Positions 25,754-34,839 of a stretch of DNA of 64,000 nt are shown here, in pieces (positions within the stretch are counted from its first letter, which is position 1; each line of letters starts with the position of its first letter). The stretch lies in contig NZ_CM001439.1 of the NCBI RefSeq assembly GCF_000244955.1, positions 4,138,643 to 4,202,642 on the forward strand. Reading direction: 5' to 3'. Origin of the DNA: Saccharomonospora marina XMU15. Lineage in GTDB: Bacteria > Actinomycetota > Actinomycetes > Mycobacteriales > Pseudonocardiaceae. A model generated the notes under the pieces. It had not been told where the DNA came from and made no database searches. It saw only the letters and a list, made by a program, of their open reading frames with translations. Made by a program: the position numbers and the translations under genes.

Positions 25754-27331
25754 TCACAACGCCTTGAGATGCTGCCGGGTGACCGGACCGAGGAACTCGC
25801 GCAGGACGGCGGTGAGGTCGGCCCGTGCCTTCCGCTGTTGTGCGACCAGACCGGCCGCCAGTTCTCCCATCGCGAGCAGTGTCGCGGCGGGTGGGCGGGG
25901 ATCGACGGCTTGCAGTTGCTCCGCATACGTGTGCAATGCGGCGCTTTGCACCTCGCCGTCCTGGAAGTCGCCGAGTACGTCCTGCAGCCGTTTGAGGTCC
26001 CGCAAGGCTGCTCGATGCGCGCGTGCGTCGCAGACCGGCCGGGCGACCTCGAGCAGATAGCGCAGTTCCTTGCAGCGCTTGCGCAGATCGTGCACGCGTG
26101 CGCTCGGCGACTCGGGGGTGATGGTGGCCGCCCTGCGCACGACCCGTTTGACTGCGCGACGCAGTCGCTTCTCGGCGAGTTCTCTGGCCGAACCGAAGGA
26201 AGTACTGCCCGCCGTGCCGCAATTCTGGAGCACGGCGTCCAGTTCGCGCCACCAACCGTCGAGCAGCCCGCTGAACCGCTGTGACCGCAACCCGTCCACC
26301 AGTTCGTCGCGAGCGCGGTCCCGCTGCGCACAGAGGTGTTCGGTGAAGGGGCGCAGATCCGCGGCTTCGCAGGCGAGGAGGGTGTTGGCGAGATCCTCCA
26401 TGCGCAGCAGGAACACGTCGAGGTCGCGGGTGGGTGTGGTGAGGTCGCCCAGCCACGCGAACTCGGCGGCATACCGCCGCGCCAGTTCGGCGGGCAGCAC
26501 GTCGCCCGCCAGTTTGAGCAGCGAGCGGGTGCGTCGTACCGCGACCCGCAGTTCGTGCAGGAACTCGGTGTCCACATCGTCCACAACGCCGCCGAGGGTG
26601 TCGGCGATGGTGTCGGCGAAGCCGAGCAGTGCGGTGGCGACGGCGGCGACGGCGGGCGTGTCCCGGGTGATCGGCGGCCTGCCGTTCCCGGCTTGCCGCA
26701 GGGCGCCTGTCGCGGTCAACAACTCGGTGTAGGCCTGCGCCGGCGCGGAGGAAGCCGATCGGATCTGGGGTTGAGCACGAAGCCTCTTGGCAAGGCGCTC
26801 GCCTGCCTTGCGGCAGCCCGGTTGCGGATACAGGGTGATCCGCACCAGCGGTTCGGCCGCGGCGGGTTCGGTGACGGTGGTCTCGATCCACTCGAACTTG
26901 GCGACGAGGTCGCCCCGACTGTCGCGGACCGCCACCTCGCGTGTGACCGTGCGGGCGGTGAGCGTCGGCAGCACCGCGCGGATACCGACCACCGGACCGA
27001 GTTCGTCCCGCACGAGCCCGCCGGGGAGTTGTTCGAGCCGAGCGGGAAACCGCGGCAACTCCTTCAGGCGCACGGTGTGAGTGTCGCCGCGACCGGTCAG
27101 CACGAGTTCCCCGGCGGCACCGGCACGTTCGTGGGTGAGCACGAGATTCTTCCTGCGCAACCTGTGGTCCGCGGTGTCGAGGTAGGTGACCGTTCGCACG
27201 CGACGCGGACCTGGATGCAACTCGTACCGGGAGCCGGCCGCAGTCGCCAGACTGCGGAGCACGGCCGTCGAATCTCCTCGCGTGGGGCGCCCTGTCCAGG
27301 TGAGGGCCGACGATCGCGCGGACTCAGGCAC
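25754..27331 (-). CDS. CYTH-CHAD domain protein
   Basis: A 525-aa cytoplasmic protein. Residues about 15-205 form a CYTH (triphosphate tunnel) domain: EXExK-like region degenerate at the start, RTVTYLDTADHRLRRKNLVLTHER, TVRLKELPRFPARLEQLPGG and AKFEWIETTV. Residues about 235-520 form a CHAD helical domain with the conserved FLHELRVAVRRTRSLLKL and VHDLRKRCKELRYLLEV repeats rich in His and Arg. CHAD domains bind polyphosphate; CYTH enzymes handle triphosphates. The first CYTH strand lacks the canonical ExExK that binds substrate, so catalytic activity is uncertain. Start is GTG at 27331. It is upstream of the kinase on the same strand, 88 bp away. Confidence 0.88.
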   Translation of the reverse strand: MPESARSSALTWTGRPTRGDSTAVLRSLATAAGSRYELHPGPRRVRTVTYLDTADHRLRRKNLVLTHERAGAAGELVLTGRGDTHTVRLKELPRFPARLEQLPGGLVRDELGPVVGIRAVLPTLTARTVTREVAVRDSRGDLVAKFEWIETTVTEPAAAEPLVRITLYPQPGCRKAGERLAKRLRAQPQIRSASSAPAQAYTELLTATGALRQAGNGRPPITRDTPAVAAVATALLGFADTIADTLGGVVDDVDTEFLHELRVAVRRTRSLLKLAGDVLPAELARRYAAEFAWLGDLTTPTRDLDVFLLRMEDLANTLLACEAADLRPFTEHLCAQRDRARDELVDGLRSQRFSGLLDGWWRELDAVLQNCGTAGSTSFGSARELAEKRLRRAVKRVVRRAATITPESPSARVHDLRKRCKELRYLLEVARPVCDARAHRAALRDLKRLQDVLGDFQDGEVQSAALHTYAEQLQAVDPRPPAATLLAMGELAAGLVAQQRKARADLTAVLREFLGPVTRQHLKAL

Positions 27332-27704
27332 GGCTACGGATCCTGCTTCGGTCGCAAGCTGCTACCCCCACCACTATAGTCGCCGTCACACCACCTCGAA
27401 TTCCATTCATGTTCCCGGTTTCCGCCTGATCACGCCACCATGTGCGGAACCCCGCGCGATCACGCTGCGCGACCGTGATGCTGCCGTGTGCGCGATCGTG
27501 GTCCCGTGGCGGAATCCCTGTCCGGCCCGGTGGTGAATCGGCTGCTGGACCGTATGTGACCAATCGGGTCGAATGCGGCGAACCTGGATCCGCCAGGGAC
27601 GGCTCCGAAGCCGAACTCGGTGGAGTTTGCGCTGTTCAGAGGGTTTCGCGGAGGGATTGTTCGCGCGGGTTCCCGGATCCGGAAAGCGTGCCTATCATCG
27701 TTAG
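27332..27704. other. Intergenic region between divergent genes
   Basis: This 373-bp interval separates the CYTH-CHAD start from the MEDS-STAS start and must hold both promoters. It contains short ORFs but none with a ribosome-binding site and recognisable protein. No clear -10/-35 pair or palindrome was identified. Confidence 0.5.
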
Positions 27705-28535
27705 ATGCGCCTTTGCGGAGAGGTCGACAGCGCCCGGAGCCTGGGCCTGCACGACCACGTGTGCTGGGTGTACGACGATCCCGGCGAGTTCCATTGGCGC
27801 GCCCTGGAATTCCTGTCCGACGGCCTCGCGCAGGGGCAACGTGTCCGGTATCTCACACACGGTGACGGCGACGAGTTGTTGCATGTCCTCGAGTCCGCGC
27901 CACGGTTGGCATCGGCGCTGCGTTCCGGCGCCGCGCAGGTCCATCAGCTCGCGGAGGGTGACACTGCCGCTTCGACGGCGCAGTTGCGCACCCTCGCGGC
28001 CGCCACGCACGAGGCGCTGGCCGAGGGCTACACGGGGTTCCGGGTGGCCGCGGAGGCGACCGGGTCGGTGTGCAAGCTGGAGCAGCCGTCCGAGTACGCC
28101 CGCTACGAGCACCTCGTGGACCGATACACCACGCGGGAGCCGTTCGCGGCGTTGTGTGCCTACGACCGCAGGGCGATCGGCACGGATCTGGCCGCCCAGT
28201 TCGCGTGCCTGCATCCTGCGGGTAACGCCGACATCACACCGTTTAGGCTGCACGCCTGCCGTGATGCCGACATAGCGCTCAGCGGCGAGTTGGACCTTTC
28301 CTGCCAGGACCTGCTCTGCCGAGCTCTCGAGCGGGTTGATCCGCATCCGCAAGGCGGCGAACTCGTGATCGATGCGAAGGGGCTCACCTTCGTCGACCAC
28401 AGGAGCTTGTTCCGGCTCGCCGAGTTCGCGCAACGAAGAGGCGCGACCGTCGCGCTGCGCACCAACCAGAGCGCTCCCGCGCGGCTCGTCGAGATTCTCG
28501 ACGTCCCCGCGGTGCGCGTGGAGTGGGTTGAATGA
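27705..28535 (+). CDS. MEDS-STAS protein, anti-sigma-factor antagonist type
   Basis: A 276-aa protein. Residues about 15-170 form a MEDS (DcmR-type sensory) domain, beginning LGLHDHVCWVYDDPGEF and including GQRVRYLTHGDGDELL. Residues about 180-275 form a STAS domain (DIALSGELDLSCQDLLCRAL, then GGELVIDAKGLTFVDHRSLFRLAEFA), where the usual phosphorylated Ser/Thr after ...D is replaced in VDHRSL by His-Arg-Ser, leaving Ser as the possible acceptor. STAS proteins bind anti-sigma kinases. Its stop overlaps the next ATG (ATGA), so the pair is translationally coupled and likely forms a partner-switch module. Confidence 0.85.
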   Translation: MRLCGEVDSARSLGLHDHVCWVYDDPGEFHWRALEFLSDGLAQGQRVRYLTHGDGDELLHVLESAPRLASALRSGAAQVHQLAEGDTAASTAQLRTLAAATHEALAEGYTGFRVAAEATGSVCKLEQPSEYARYEHLVDRYTTREPFAALCAYDRRAIGTDLAAQFACLHPAGNADITPFRLHACRDADIALSGELDLSCQDLLCRALERVDPHPQGGELVIDAKGLTFVDHRSLFRLAEFAQRRGATVALRTNQSAPARLVEILDVPAVRVEWVE

Positions 28536-29527
28536 GATCGGGTATCGCCGAAAACCACGAGGGTTACCTGCACGAAGCCGCCTACTACGGCTCCGACGAG
28601 GAGTTCCTTTCCATCACCGTCCCGTTCGTCGAGGAAGGCCTTCGGGCTGGGGAGCCGACACTGGTCACGCTTGGTGAGAACGGGACGCGACTGCTGAAGG
28701 ACGCCTTCGGTTCCCCGTCGGGACTGGCGTTTCGCCCTGGTGGCGACAGCTATACGCGTCCGGCCAGCGCCATCAAGGAGTTCCACGAGTTGGTCCGAAG
28801 CCACGTCTTCGCGGGGGCGGAGCAGGTGAGGGTCGTCGGGGAGGTTCCGCATTCCGGCACCGGTGTGGTGTGGGATCCGTGGGCCCGTTACGAGGCTGCC
28901 GTCAACCATGCGCTCGGTGGCTTTCCACTGTGGGGCGTGTGCATGTACGACACCAGGGTCACTCCCGTCGAGGTACTGGCCGATGTGGAACGCACCCATC
29001 CGATGCTGGCGACCCCGGGCGGTGGGCACGTCACCAACGCCGGCTATGTCGACCCGGCCACGTTCCTTTCCGACTACGAGCCCCGCTACACCGACCCGCT
29101 CGAGCGGTCGGCGCCCGCCGTGGAGCTGCTGTCACCGACGCCGGAGGCCGCCAGGAAGGCGACCGCGGCCGTCGGCAGGGACAGCGGCCTCGCCTCCGAG
29201 GAGGTTGAGGGTTTGGTGATGGCGGTGAGCGAGTTGGTCACCAACGGGATCCGGCACGGTGAGCCACCGGTGGAGTTTCGGCTGTGGTCGACGCGTGGTC
29301 GCCTGGTGGCCATCGTGTCCGATCGGGGCGACGGGCCGAAGGACCCGTTTGTGGGGCTGGTACCCGCGCGGCAGAACCCCGCGGAGGGTGGCCTCGGTCT
29401 GTGGATCGCCCATCAGGTGTGCCAGCAGGTGACCATGCATCGCACGGACAGCGGCTTCACCGTCCGTCTTGTCGCTGGTGCGCGGGTAGCTCAGCCCTCG
29501 CCTCAGCCGCCTGCGTGTCGGCACTGA
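28532..29527 (+). CDS. MEDS-HATPase protein, anti-sigma kinase (RsbW-like) type
   Basis: A 331-aa protein. The N-terminal MEDS domain (about 8-185) includes HEAAYYGSDEEFLSITVPFVEEG and GGFPLWGVCMYDTR. The C-terminal domain (about 205-325) is a GHKL ATPase of RsbW type: N-box EEVEGLVMAVSELVTNGIRHG, then VSDRGDGPKDPF (D-x-G box) and PAEGGLGLWIAHQVC (G2 box). It lacks a histidine-kinase dimerisation helix, so it should act as a Ser/Thr anti-sigma kinase. No sigma-factor gene is in the window; the target is elsewhere. Its 3-prime end overlaps the convergent YihY gene by 71 bp. Confidence 0.87.
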   Translation: MRSGIAENHEGYLHEAAYYGSDEEFLSITVPFVEEGLRAGEPTLVTLGENGTRLLKDAFGSPSGLAFRPGGDSYTRPASAIKEFHELVRSHVFAGAEQVRVVGEVPHSGTGVVWDPWARYEAAVNHALGGFPLWGVCMYDTRVTPVEVLADVERTHPMLATPGGGHVTNAGYVDPATFLSDYEPRYTDPLERSAPAVELLSPTPEAARKATAAVGRDSGLASEEVEGLVMAVSELVTNGIRHGEPPVEFRLWSTRGRLVAIVSDRGDGPKDPFVGLVPARQNPAEGGLGLWIAHQVCQQVTMHRTDSGFTVRLVAGARVAQPSPQPPACRH

Positions 29528-30464
29528 ACGCACCTCGCCTGCCCTGGGGCAGCGGCTCCTTGGTGGTGGTGTCGCTGGCTGTCTGCCGTTCGGACTCGGA
29601 GTTGATCTCGGCGCCGAGCAGTACGACGTAGCTGCTGAGGTACAGCCACAGCATCAGCACGATCACACCGGCCAGCGCGCCATATGTTTCGTTGTAGCTG
29701 CCGAAGAAGTTGACGTACAGGCTGAACAGGACGCTGCCGAGAATCCACAACACGGTGGCAGCGACCGCGCCGGGGCTCACCCACCGCCAGCGGGCGGGAC
29801 TGCGGTCGGGCGCGATGCGATAGAGCAACGCGAGCGCGACGGTGAACAGCGCGATGAGCAGGAGCCACCGGACGACCTCTCCGATGACGCGGCCCGCGGT
29901 GCCGAGCCCGACGGCGTCGAAGACGATCGGAACGGCGGCCACCAGTGCAAGGGTGAGCAGAGCGAACACGATCACCAGGAAGGTGAGCACCAGCGCGACG
30001 GAACGCAGCTTGACGAATCCTCGGCTTTCGTCCTCGCTGTAGGCGAGGTTGATCGCGGTCATCAGGTTGCTCACGCCGCTGGAGGTGCTCCACAGCGCCG
30101 CGAGCAGCGCGATGACGAGCCCTACGGTGAGCGCGGCCGCGCCCGCCCCGGTGGCGGCCGTCAACTGGTCGGAGATGACCTGCCCTGCGGACGACGGAAG
30201 CGCGGAGGTCAGGCGTTGGGCTTGCGAGGCCACCTGCGAGGGGTCCGCGACGAGGCCGTAGATCGTGAGTGCCGCGATCAGCGCGGGAAAGATGGCCAGG
30301 AAGCCGAAGAACGCCACACCCGCGGCCAGGATGGAGACGTTGTCGGCCTTGGCCGACTTCGCGCCGCGGCGCACCACCTGCCACCAGCCCCGTGGTGGGA
30401 TGTCGCCGGGACGGCGTGCGTGCTCGCCGCGCTTGCCGCCACCTGCCCTGTCACCTGAGTTCAT
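29457..30464 (-). CDS. YihY/virulence factor BrkB family membrane protein
   Basis: A 335-aa inner-membrane protein with six membrane helices. Family marks are AKADNVSILAAGVAFFGFLAIFPALIAALTIYG, WSTSSGVSNLMTAINLAY and YGALAGVIVLMLWLYLSSYVVLLGAEINSE at the end of the core. The cytosolic tail is charged. BrkB/YihY proteins have no agreed transport function; older labels such as ribonuclease BN are misassignments. ATG at 30464 (MNSGDRAGG) is chosen over an upstream start. The 3-prime overlap with the anti-sigma-type gene is 71 bp. Confidence 0.88.
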   Translation of the reverse strand: MNSGDRAGGGKRGEHARRPGDIPPRGWWQVVRRGAKSAKADNVSILAAGVAFFGFLAIFPALIAALTIYGLVADPSQVASQAQRLTSALPSSAGQVISDQLTAATGAGAAALTVGLVIALLAALWSTSSGVSNLMTAINLAYSEDESRGFVKLRSVALVLTFLVIVFALLTLALVAAVPIVFDAVGLGTAGRVIGEVVRWLLLIALFTVALALLYRIAPDRSPARWRWVSPGAVAATVLWILGSVLFSLYVNFFGSYNETYGALAGVIVLMLWLYLSSYVVLLGAEINSESERQTASDTTTKEPLPQGRRGAFSADTQAAEARAELPAHQRQDGR

Positions 30465-30518
30465 GTGACGGGGATTCCCCGCCCGGGCCCAGGCCACACG
30501 AGCCGGGTGGCTGCCTTC

Positions 30519-31241
30519 CTAGCGTCCGCCCTCCGGTGAGGAGCTTCGCACCAGCCATTCCGCCGCGTCCCTCAGCTTGATATTCGCGTGCTGCGAGGCC
30601 TCGACCAGCATCTCGAAGGCCCGGTCGGGCCCGACGCGATGGCGTTCCATCAGGATGCCCTTGGCCATGCCGATCACGTCCCGTGTCTTGAGCGCGACCT
30701 GCAGTTGCGCCAGCCCTCTCGAACCTGCCAACGCCACGGCGGCGTGCGCGGCGAACAGTTCGCCGATGCGTTCGGCTTCCTCGTCGAAGGCGTCCCGCCG
30801 CCAGGAGTAGAGATTCAGCGCCCCGATGACGGCTTTGCTGGTGAACAGTCGAAACCCCAGCATCGAGACCACCCCGGCGTCGGCTGCCTGTTTGCCGAAA
30901 CGTGGCCACCTCGGGTCCGCGCCGATGTCGCCCGTGCGGTAGACCGGGTGTTCGTAGATGGCGTCCACGCAGGGACCTTCGCGAAGCTGGTGCTGCAACT
31001 GGTCGAGTCTGGTGACGAGTTCGCTCGACGGCCCCACCGATCGCATCTGGGAGTTCTCGAGTAACGACACACCCGCCTCGTCCGCGCCCGGCACGGTCGC
31101 CGCGGCGGCCACCACGATGTGCTCGACGGTGCGGTCCACATCGAGTTCCGGTTCCAGGGTCCGAGCGATCTTGCTCAACACTGAGGTCAGGTCGGCAACG
31201 GGCTCGGCCGGGCCGGCCGCCGGAATGGACTCATGGGTCAC
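30519..31241 (-). CDS. GAF-ANTAR regulator, second copy
   Basis: A 240-aa paralogue of the protein at 4112-4846. It has the GAF domain (about 15-165: GPCVDAIYEHPVYRTGDI, VIGALNLYSWRRDAFDEEAERIGELFAAHAAVAL) and the ANTAR domain (KTRDVIGMAKGILMERHRVGPDRAFEMLVEAS in the paired helices, about 178-235). An RNA-binding antitermination role is known for ANTAR proteins. Start GTG at 31241 is the most likely; no strong Shine-Dalgarno is visible. It is 55 bp downstream of nothing on its own strand except the endonuclease-like gene 66 bp upstream. Confidence 0.9.
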   Translation of the reverse strand: MTHESIPAAGPAEPVADLTSVLSKIARTLEPELDVDRTVEHIVVAAAATVPGADEAGVSLLENSQMRSVGPSSELVTRLDQLQHQLREGPCVDAIYEHPVYRTGDIGADPRWPRFGKQAADAGVVSMLGFRLFTSKAVIGALNLYSWRRDAFDEEAERIGELFAAHAAVALAGSRGLAQLQVALKTRDVIGMAKGILMERHRVGPDRAFEMLVEASQHANIKLRDAAEWLVRSSSPEGGR

Positions 31242-31306
31242 GTTTCAAGCATCGCATACCTTCGCGCATTCTCTCCTGCGAAGATCATCTACGGCTCACG
31301 CGCTGG

Positions 31307-31945
31307 TCACTGCGTTACCTGTTGGGCGAGCTTCTTGTCCAGCCGCACACGCACCAGTGCAGCCGAGAAGCGGGCCAGGTCGTCGCCCCTGACCAGTTTC
31401 GCCAACTCGTCGACATCGGTGGGCAGGCTGATGCGCTGCGCGCCCTCCCTGGCCTTGCGGTCGAGGTAGGGGCGAAGCTCCGGCCACACCTGCTGCGCCT
31501 CGCGGCAGAAGATGTCGGCACCGACCGGTCCCAGCCTGGGCACCTCGCGCAGCAGGCCACGCAATTCACCGACCTCACCACCTGCCCGGTCACGCAGCTT
31601 TCGCAGGTCACCGCCGTAGCTGTCCAGCAGCAGGCGCGCTCCCTCGCCGAGTGCGGTGGCCGTGCTCTCGTCGTACCGGACGTAGCGTCCCCTGCCGAGT
31701 GCGTCGACACGGTCCTGCCAGGAGGCGTCCAGCATCTTGCGCGGTGTACCGAACCCGGCTTCGAACAGTTCCCTGGCCGCGGCGACCGCGATGTCGGCCT
31801 TGATCCGGGTCGAAAGCAACACCGACAGCACGAGCAGGCGGTACAGCATCGCCGGGCTGTCGCTGAGCCGGATCCCGGCTTCGTCCGCGTAGGTCCTGGC
31901 TGCCACTTCCAGCAGGCGGCGGGTGACGCGCTGGGGGTCCTTCAT
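31307..31945 (-). CDS. Endonuclease III-like HhH-GPD family protein
   Basis: A 212-aa helical protein similar to the HhH-GPD DNA-glycosylase fold: LYRLLVLSVLLSTRIKADIA as an early helix pair, then LRGLLREVPRLGPVGADIF as the helix-hairpin-helix, followed by a Asp-containing YLDRKA. It lacks the four-cysteine iron-sulfur cluster of EndoIII, and the catalytic Lys of bifunctional enzymes is not evident, so activity may be reduced or different. Homologues in related genera are labelled endonuclease. The ATG at 31945 has GGAG immediately adjacent, an unusually close spacing. Confidence 0.7.
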   Translation of the reverse strand: MKDPQRVTRRLLEVAARTYADEAGIRLSDSPAMLYRLLVLSVLLSTRIKADIAVAAARELFEAGFGTPRKMLDASWQDRVDALGRGRYVRYDESTATALGEGARLLLDSYGGDLRKLRDRAGGEVGELRGLLREVPRLGPVGADIFCREAQQVWPELRPYLDRKAREGAQRISLPTDVDELAKLVRGDDLARFSAALVRVRLDKKLAQQVTQ

Positions 31946-32060
31946 CTCCGATCACGTACCCGTGCCCACCGCTGACGACACCGATAACGGACGTCGGCAG
32001 CCTCTCCTCAAGGTGACCGCGAACACATAAGCTGACGTTCTGTAGGAATCGAGGAGGGCA

Positions 32061-33896
32061 GTGTTGAGCACCCAACCATCCGTCGTCGCCGAGGTCGACA
32101 GCCTCACCGTGCCGAAGTTGCTGCGGCGCAACGCCACCGAGTACGAGTCCCTGCCCGCGGTGACGTCACTGGACGCCGAAGGCAGGCCGACCCTGACCTG
32201 GGGGCGGCTGCGTGAGGAGATCGCGGCGTTCGCCCGTGGCCTTGACGACCTCGGCCTTCGGGGTGGCCAGCGGATGATCATCATGGGGCCCAGCAGTCCC
32301 GAGCACCTGATCGCCGACCTGGCCGCCACGAACTTGGCGGCCATCCCGTGCACCGCGTACTCCACGCTGAGCAGCGAGCAGATCTCCTTCGTCGTCAACC
32401 ACAGCGCGGCCCCCGTCGCGGTGGTGGCCGGTGAGGAGGAACTGCGGCGCTGGCTGCCTGTGCTCGACGAGTTGCCGAACCTTGAGCACGTGGTTGTGAT
32501 GGACGCCGAGGCATTGCCAAGCGGTGACGAGCGGTTCGTCTCCTTCGCACAGGTGTCCGAACGCGGAGCGGCACTGCACGCCGAGCAGCCTGATGTCTTC
32601 GAGCGGGCTACCGACGAGGTGAAACCGGACGACCCGCTTTCGATGATCTACACCTCCGGTACCACCGGCGTGCCCAAGGGCGTGGTGCTGTCCCACCGAA
32701 ACGCCATCCACGAGGCTGTCGCGGTACACAAGCTGCACGGCAGCCCCATGCACATGACCAACATCTCCTACCTCCCGCTCGCGCACATCGCCGAACGGGA
32801 GCTGTCCATCTACATGCCGCTGGTGCACGCCGGACACGTGCACACGCTCGCCGACGCGAAGAACATCGTGGGTGCGCTGGGCCAGGTGCGGCCGCAGGGC
32901 TTCTTCGGCGTGCCGCGGGTATGGGAGAAGATGGCGGCCGGGCTGAAGAACATGCTGGCGGGCGTGCCCGAGGAAAAGCGGACCGCCCTGCTACAAGCCA
33001 ACGAATTGCTGCAGGAAGGCTATCGGCTGCGCAGCGCGGGCAAGCAGGTTCCCGCCGAATTGGCCGAGCGTATCGCCGAGACCGACCGCACGGTGCTGGC
33101 TCCTGTGCGGCAGCTGCTCGGTCTCGACAACCTCGTCCTGGCCTCCAGCGGCGCGGCGGCGCTGCCGACGGAGGTGCAGTACTTCATCGCGGGCCTCGGG
33201 GTGGAGATCCAGGAGGTGTGGGGCCTGTCGGAGACCACGGGCGCCGCCACGTCGAACACGGCAGGCGCATTCAAGGCGGGCACGGTGGGCCGTCCGATCG
33301 CCGACGTGGAGGTGAAGGTCGCCGAGGACGGTGAGCTGCACGTGCGGGGCCCGATCGTGTTCCTCGGTTACCTGCAGGAAGACGGCTCGATCGCGCCCGC
33401 GACCGATGCCGACGGCTGGTTCGCCACCGGTGACATCGGCACGATCGACGAGGACGGGTTCGTCACGATCACCGACAGGAAGAAGGAACTCATCATCACC
33501 GCGGGCGGCAAGAACATCGCACCCACCAGGATCGAGAGCCTGCTCAAGGAGCACCCGCTCATCGGGCAGGCGGTCGCCATCGGCGACGACCGGCCGTACG
33601 TGACGGCGTTGATCGTGCTGGACGACGAGATCGCGCCCGCGTGGGCCGCGGCCAACGGCGTCGAGGCTGCCGACATCGGCGAGCTCGCAGGCCGGCCCGA
33701 GATCAAGGCCGAGATCGACCGTGCCGTCGAGGCGGCGAACGAGCGACTGGCCAGGGCCGAGCAGGTGAAGCGCTACCAGCTGCTTTCGAAGGCGTGGAGC
33801 CCGGAGAGCGGGGAGCTGACACCGACGCTGAAGCTGAAGCGGCGCGTCATCAGCCAGCGCTACGGCTCCGACATCGCCGCGTTGTACGCGGACTGA
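32061..33896 (+). CDS. Long-chain fatty acyl-CoA synthetase (FadD family)
   Basis: A 611-aa adenylate-forming enzyme that activates a fatty acid with ATP and CoA. Motifs: P-loop MIYTSGTTGVPKGVVLSH (A3), HIAERELS, WGLSETTGAATSN (A5), DGWFATGDIG (A7), ITDRKKELIITAGGKNIAPTRIE (A8), and the C-terminal Lys is at TLKLKRRV. This is the FadD15-like long-chain type with its ISYLPLAHIAE segment. Start GTG at 32061 with GAGGAGGG just upstream; TTG at 32064 is an alternative. It is followed by a convergent SDR gene. Confidence 0.92.
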   Translation: MLSTQPSVVAEVDSLTVPKLLRRNATEYESLPAVTSLDAEGRPTLTWGRLREEIAAFARGLDDLGLRGGQRMIIMGPSSPEHLIADLAATNLAAIPCTAYSTLSSEQISFVVNHSAAPVAVVAGEEELRRWLPVLDELPNLEHVVVMDAEALPSGDERFVSFAQVSERGAALHAEQPDVFERATDEVKPDDPLSMIYTSGTTGVPKGVVLSHRNAIHEAVAVHKLHGSPMHMTNISYLPLAHIAERELSIYMPLVHAGHVHTLADAKNIVGALGQVRPQGFFGVPRVWEKMAAGLKNMLAGVPEEKRTALLQANELLQEGYRLRSAGKQVPAELAERIAETDRTVLAPVRQLLGLDNLVLASSGAAALPTEVQYFIAGLGVEIQEVWGLSETTGAATSNTAGAFKAGTVGRPIADVEVKVAEDGELHVRGPIVFLGYLQEDGSIAPATDADGWFATGDIGTIDEDGFVTITDRKKELIITAGGKNIAPTRIESLLKEHPLIGQAVAIGDDRPYVTALIVLDDEIAPAWAAANGVEAADIGELAGRPEIKAEIDRAVEAANERLARAEQVKRYQLLSKAWSPESGELTPTLKLKRRVISQRYGSDIAALYAD

Positions 33897-33927
33897 GACT
33901 GAGCCGAAAGCCGTCACGCCGCCGACG

Positions 33928-34839
33928 TCAGGCGCTGCGCAGCGGCGGCGGCGTGAACTCGCCGTGGGTCCACTTGCGCAGCCTCGGTGGCACCCGCTTC
34001 TCCATGCCGTACGGCTCCAGTTGCGCGCCGAAGACCTCGTCGAACGCGCGTTGCACACTTTCGGAGTCCCACACCTGTCGTTCCAGGATCGGCGCCTTGA
34101 AGTACGGCTGTCCGACAATGTGCAGCTGCGGGCCGTTGCACCGGATCAGTTGCCCTGTGATGCCGGCGGAGCCGTCGCCGAGCAGGAACAGCACCAGTGG
34201 CGCCACCCGCGCGGGAGTCCGATCGGGTGGGCAGTTGCGCAGCGAGCGCTCTGACTTCCACACCATCCTGGTGTGGGCGAGTGGACAGACCGCATTGACG
34301 CGAATGCCGACCTCCTCCATGTCGAGCGCCCAGGAGTAGGTCAGTGAGGCGACCGCACCCTTGCTCGCCGCGTAGGTGCCGAGCTTGCGCTGACCCAGCG
34401 ATGCCCCCGAGGAGATGTTGACGATCGAGCCTCCCCCTCCTCGCTCGACCATCGCCTCGGCGGCGGCCATGCCCGGGTAGATGACGCCGAGCACGTTGGT
34501 TTCCACCAGCTTCCGCACCCGCACGGGGTCTTCCTGCCAGGGCAGCGCCTCGTAGTTCAGCCCGGCGTTGTTGACCAGGCCGTCGATGGTCCCGAACTCG
34601 GACACACAGGTTTCGATGACGGCCCTGGCCTGGGCGTGGTCGGCGACGTCGTGTCCGCTGGCCACCGCACGCCCGCCGTGTTCGGTGATGTTCGCGGCGG
34701 TGCGATCCGCCAGGTCGGCGTCCACATCGTTGACGACCACCGAGGCGCCCGCCTGCGCGGCGTGCATGGCGAACGCCTCGCCCAGCCCCCTGCCCGCGCC
34801 CGTCACCACCACGGCCTTGCCGTCGAGCAACTTGTCCAT
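33928..34839 (-). CDS. Short-chain dehydrogenase, 3-oxoacyl/hydroxyacyl type
   Basis: A 303-aa SDR. Cofactor loop VVTGAGRGLGEAFAMHAA; acidic NDVDADLAD suggests NAD(H); NNAGLNYEALP; catalytic Ser in NISSGASLG and Tyr-Lys in YAASKGA; the IRVNAVCPLAHT segment follows. The C-terminal PYFKAPILERQVWDSE is typical of a steroid/fatty-acyl beta-oxidation-associated SDR subgroup in actinobacteria. ATG at 34839 (MDKLLDG), with GGAG 11 bases upstream, is preferred over an upstream ATG. It converges with the acyl-CoA synthetase gene. Confidence 0.88.
   Translation of the reverse strand: MDKLLDGKAVVVTGAGRGLGEAFAMHAAQAGASVVVNDVDADLADRTAANITEHGGRAVASGHDVADHAQARAVIETCVSEFGTIDGLVNNAGLNYEALPWQEDPVRVRKLVETNVLGVIYPGMAAAEAMVERGGGGSIVNISSGASLGQRKLGTYAASKGAVASLTYSWALDMEEVGIRVNAVCPLAHTRMVWKSERSLRNCPPDRTPARVAPLVLFLLGDGSAGITGQLIRCNGPQLHIVGQPYFKAPILERQVWDSESVQRAFDEVFGAQLEPYGMEKRVPPRLRKWTHGEFTPPPLRSA

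Noticed and set aside
25754-27331. Catalytically normal triphosphatase
   Set aside because: The CYTH start lacks the ExExK residues, so only the domain, not activity, is called.
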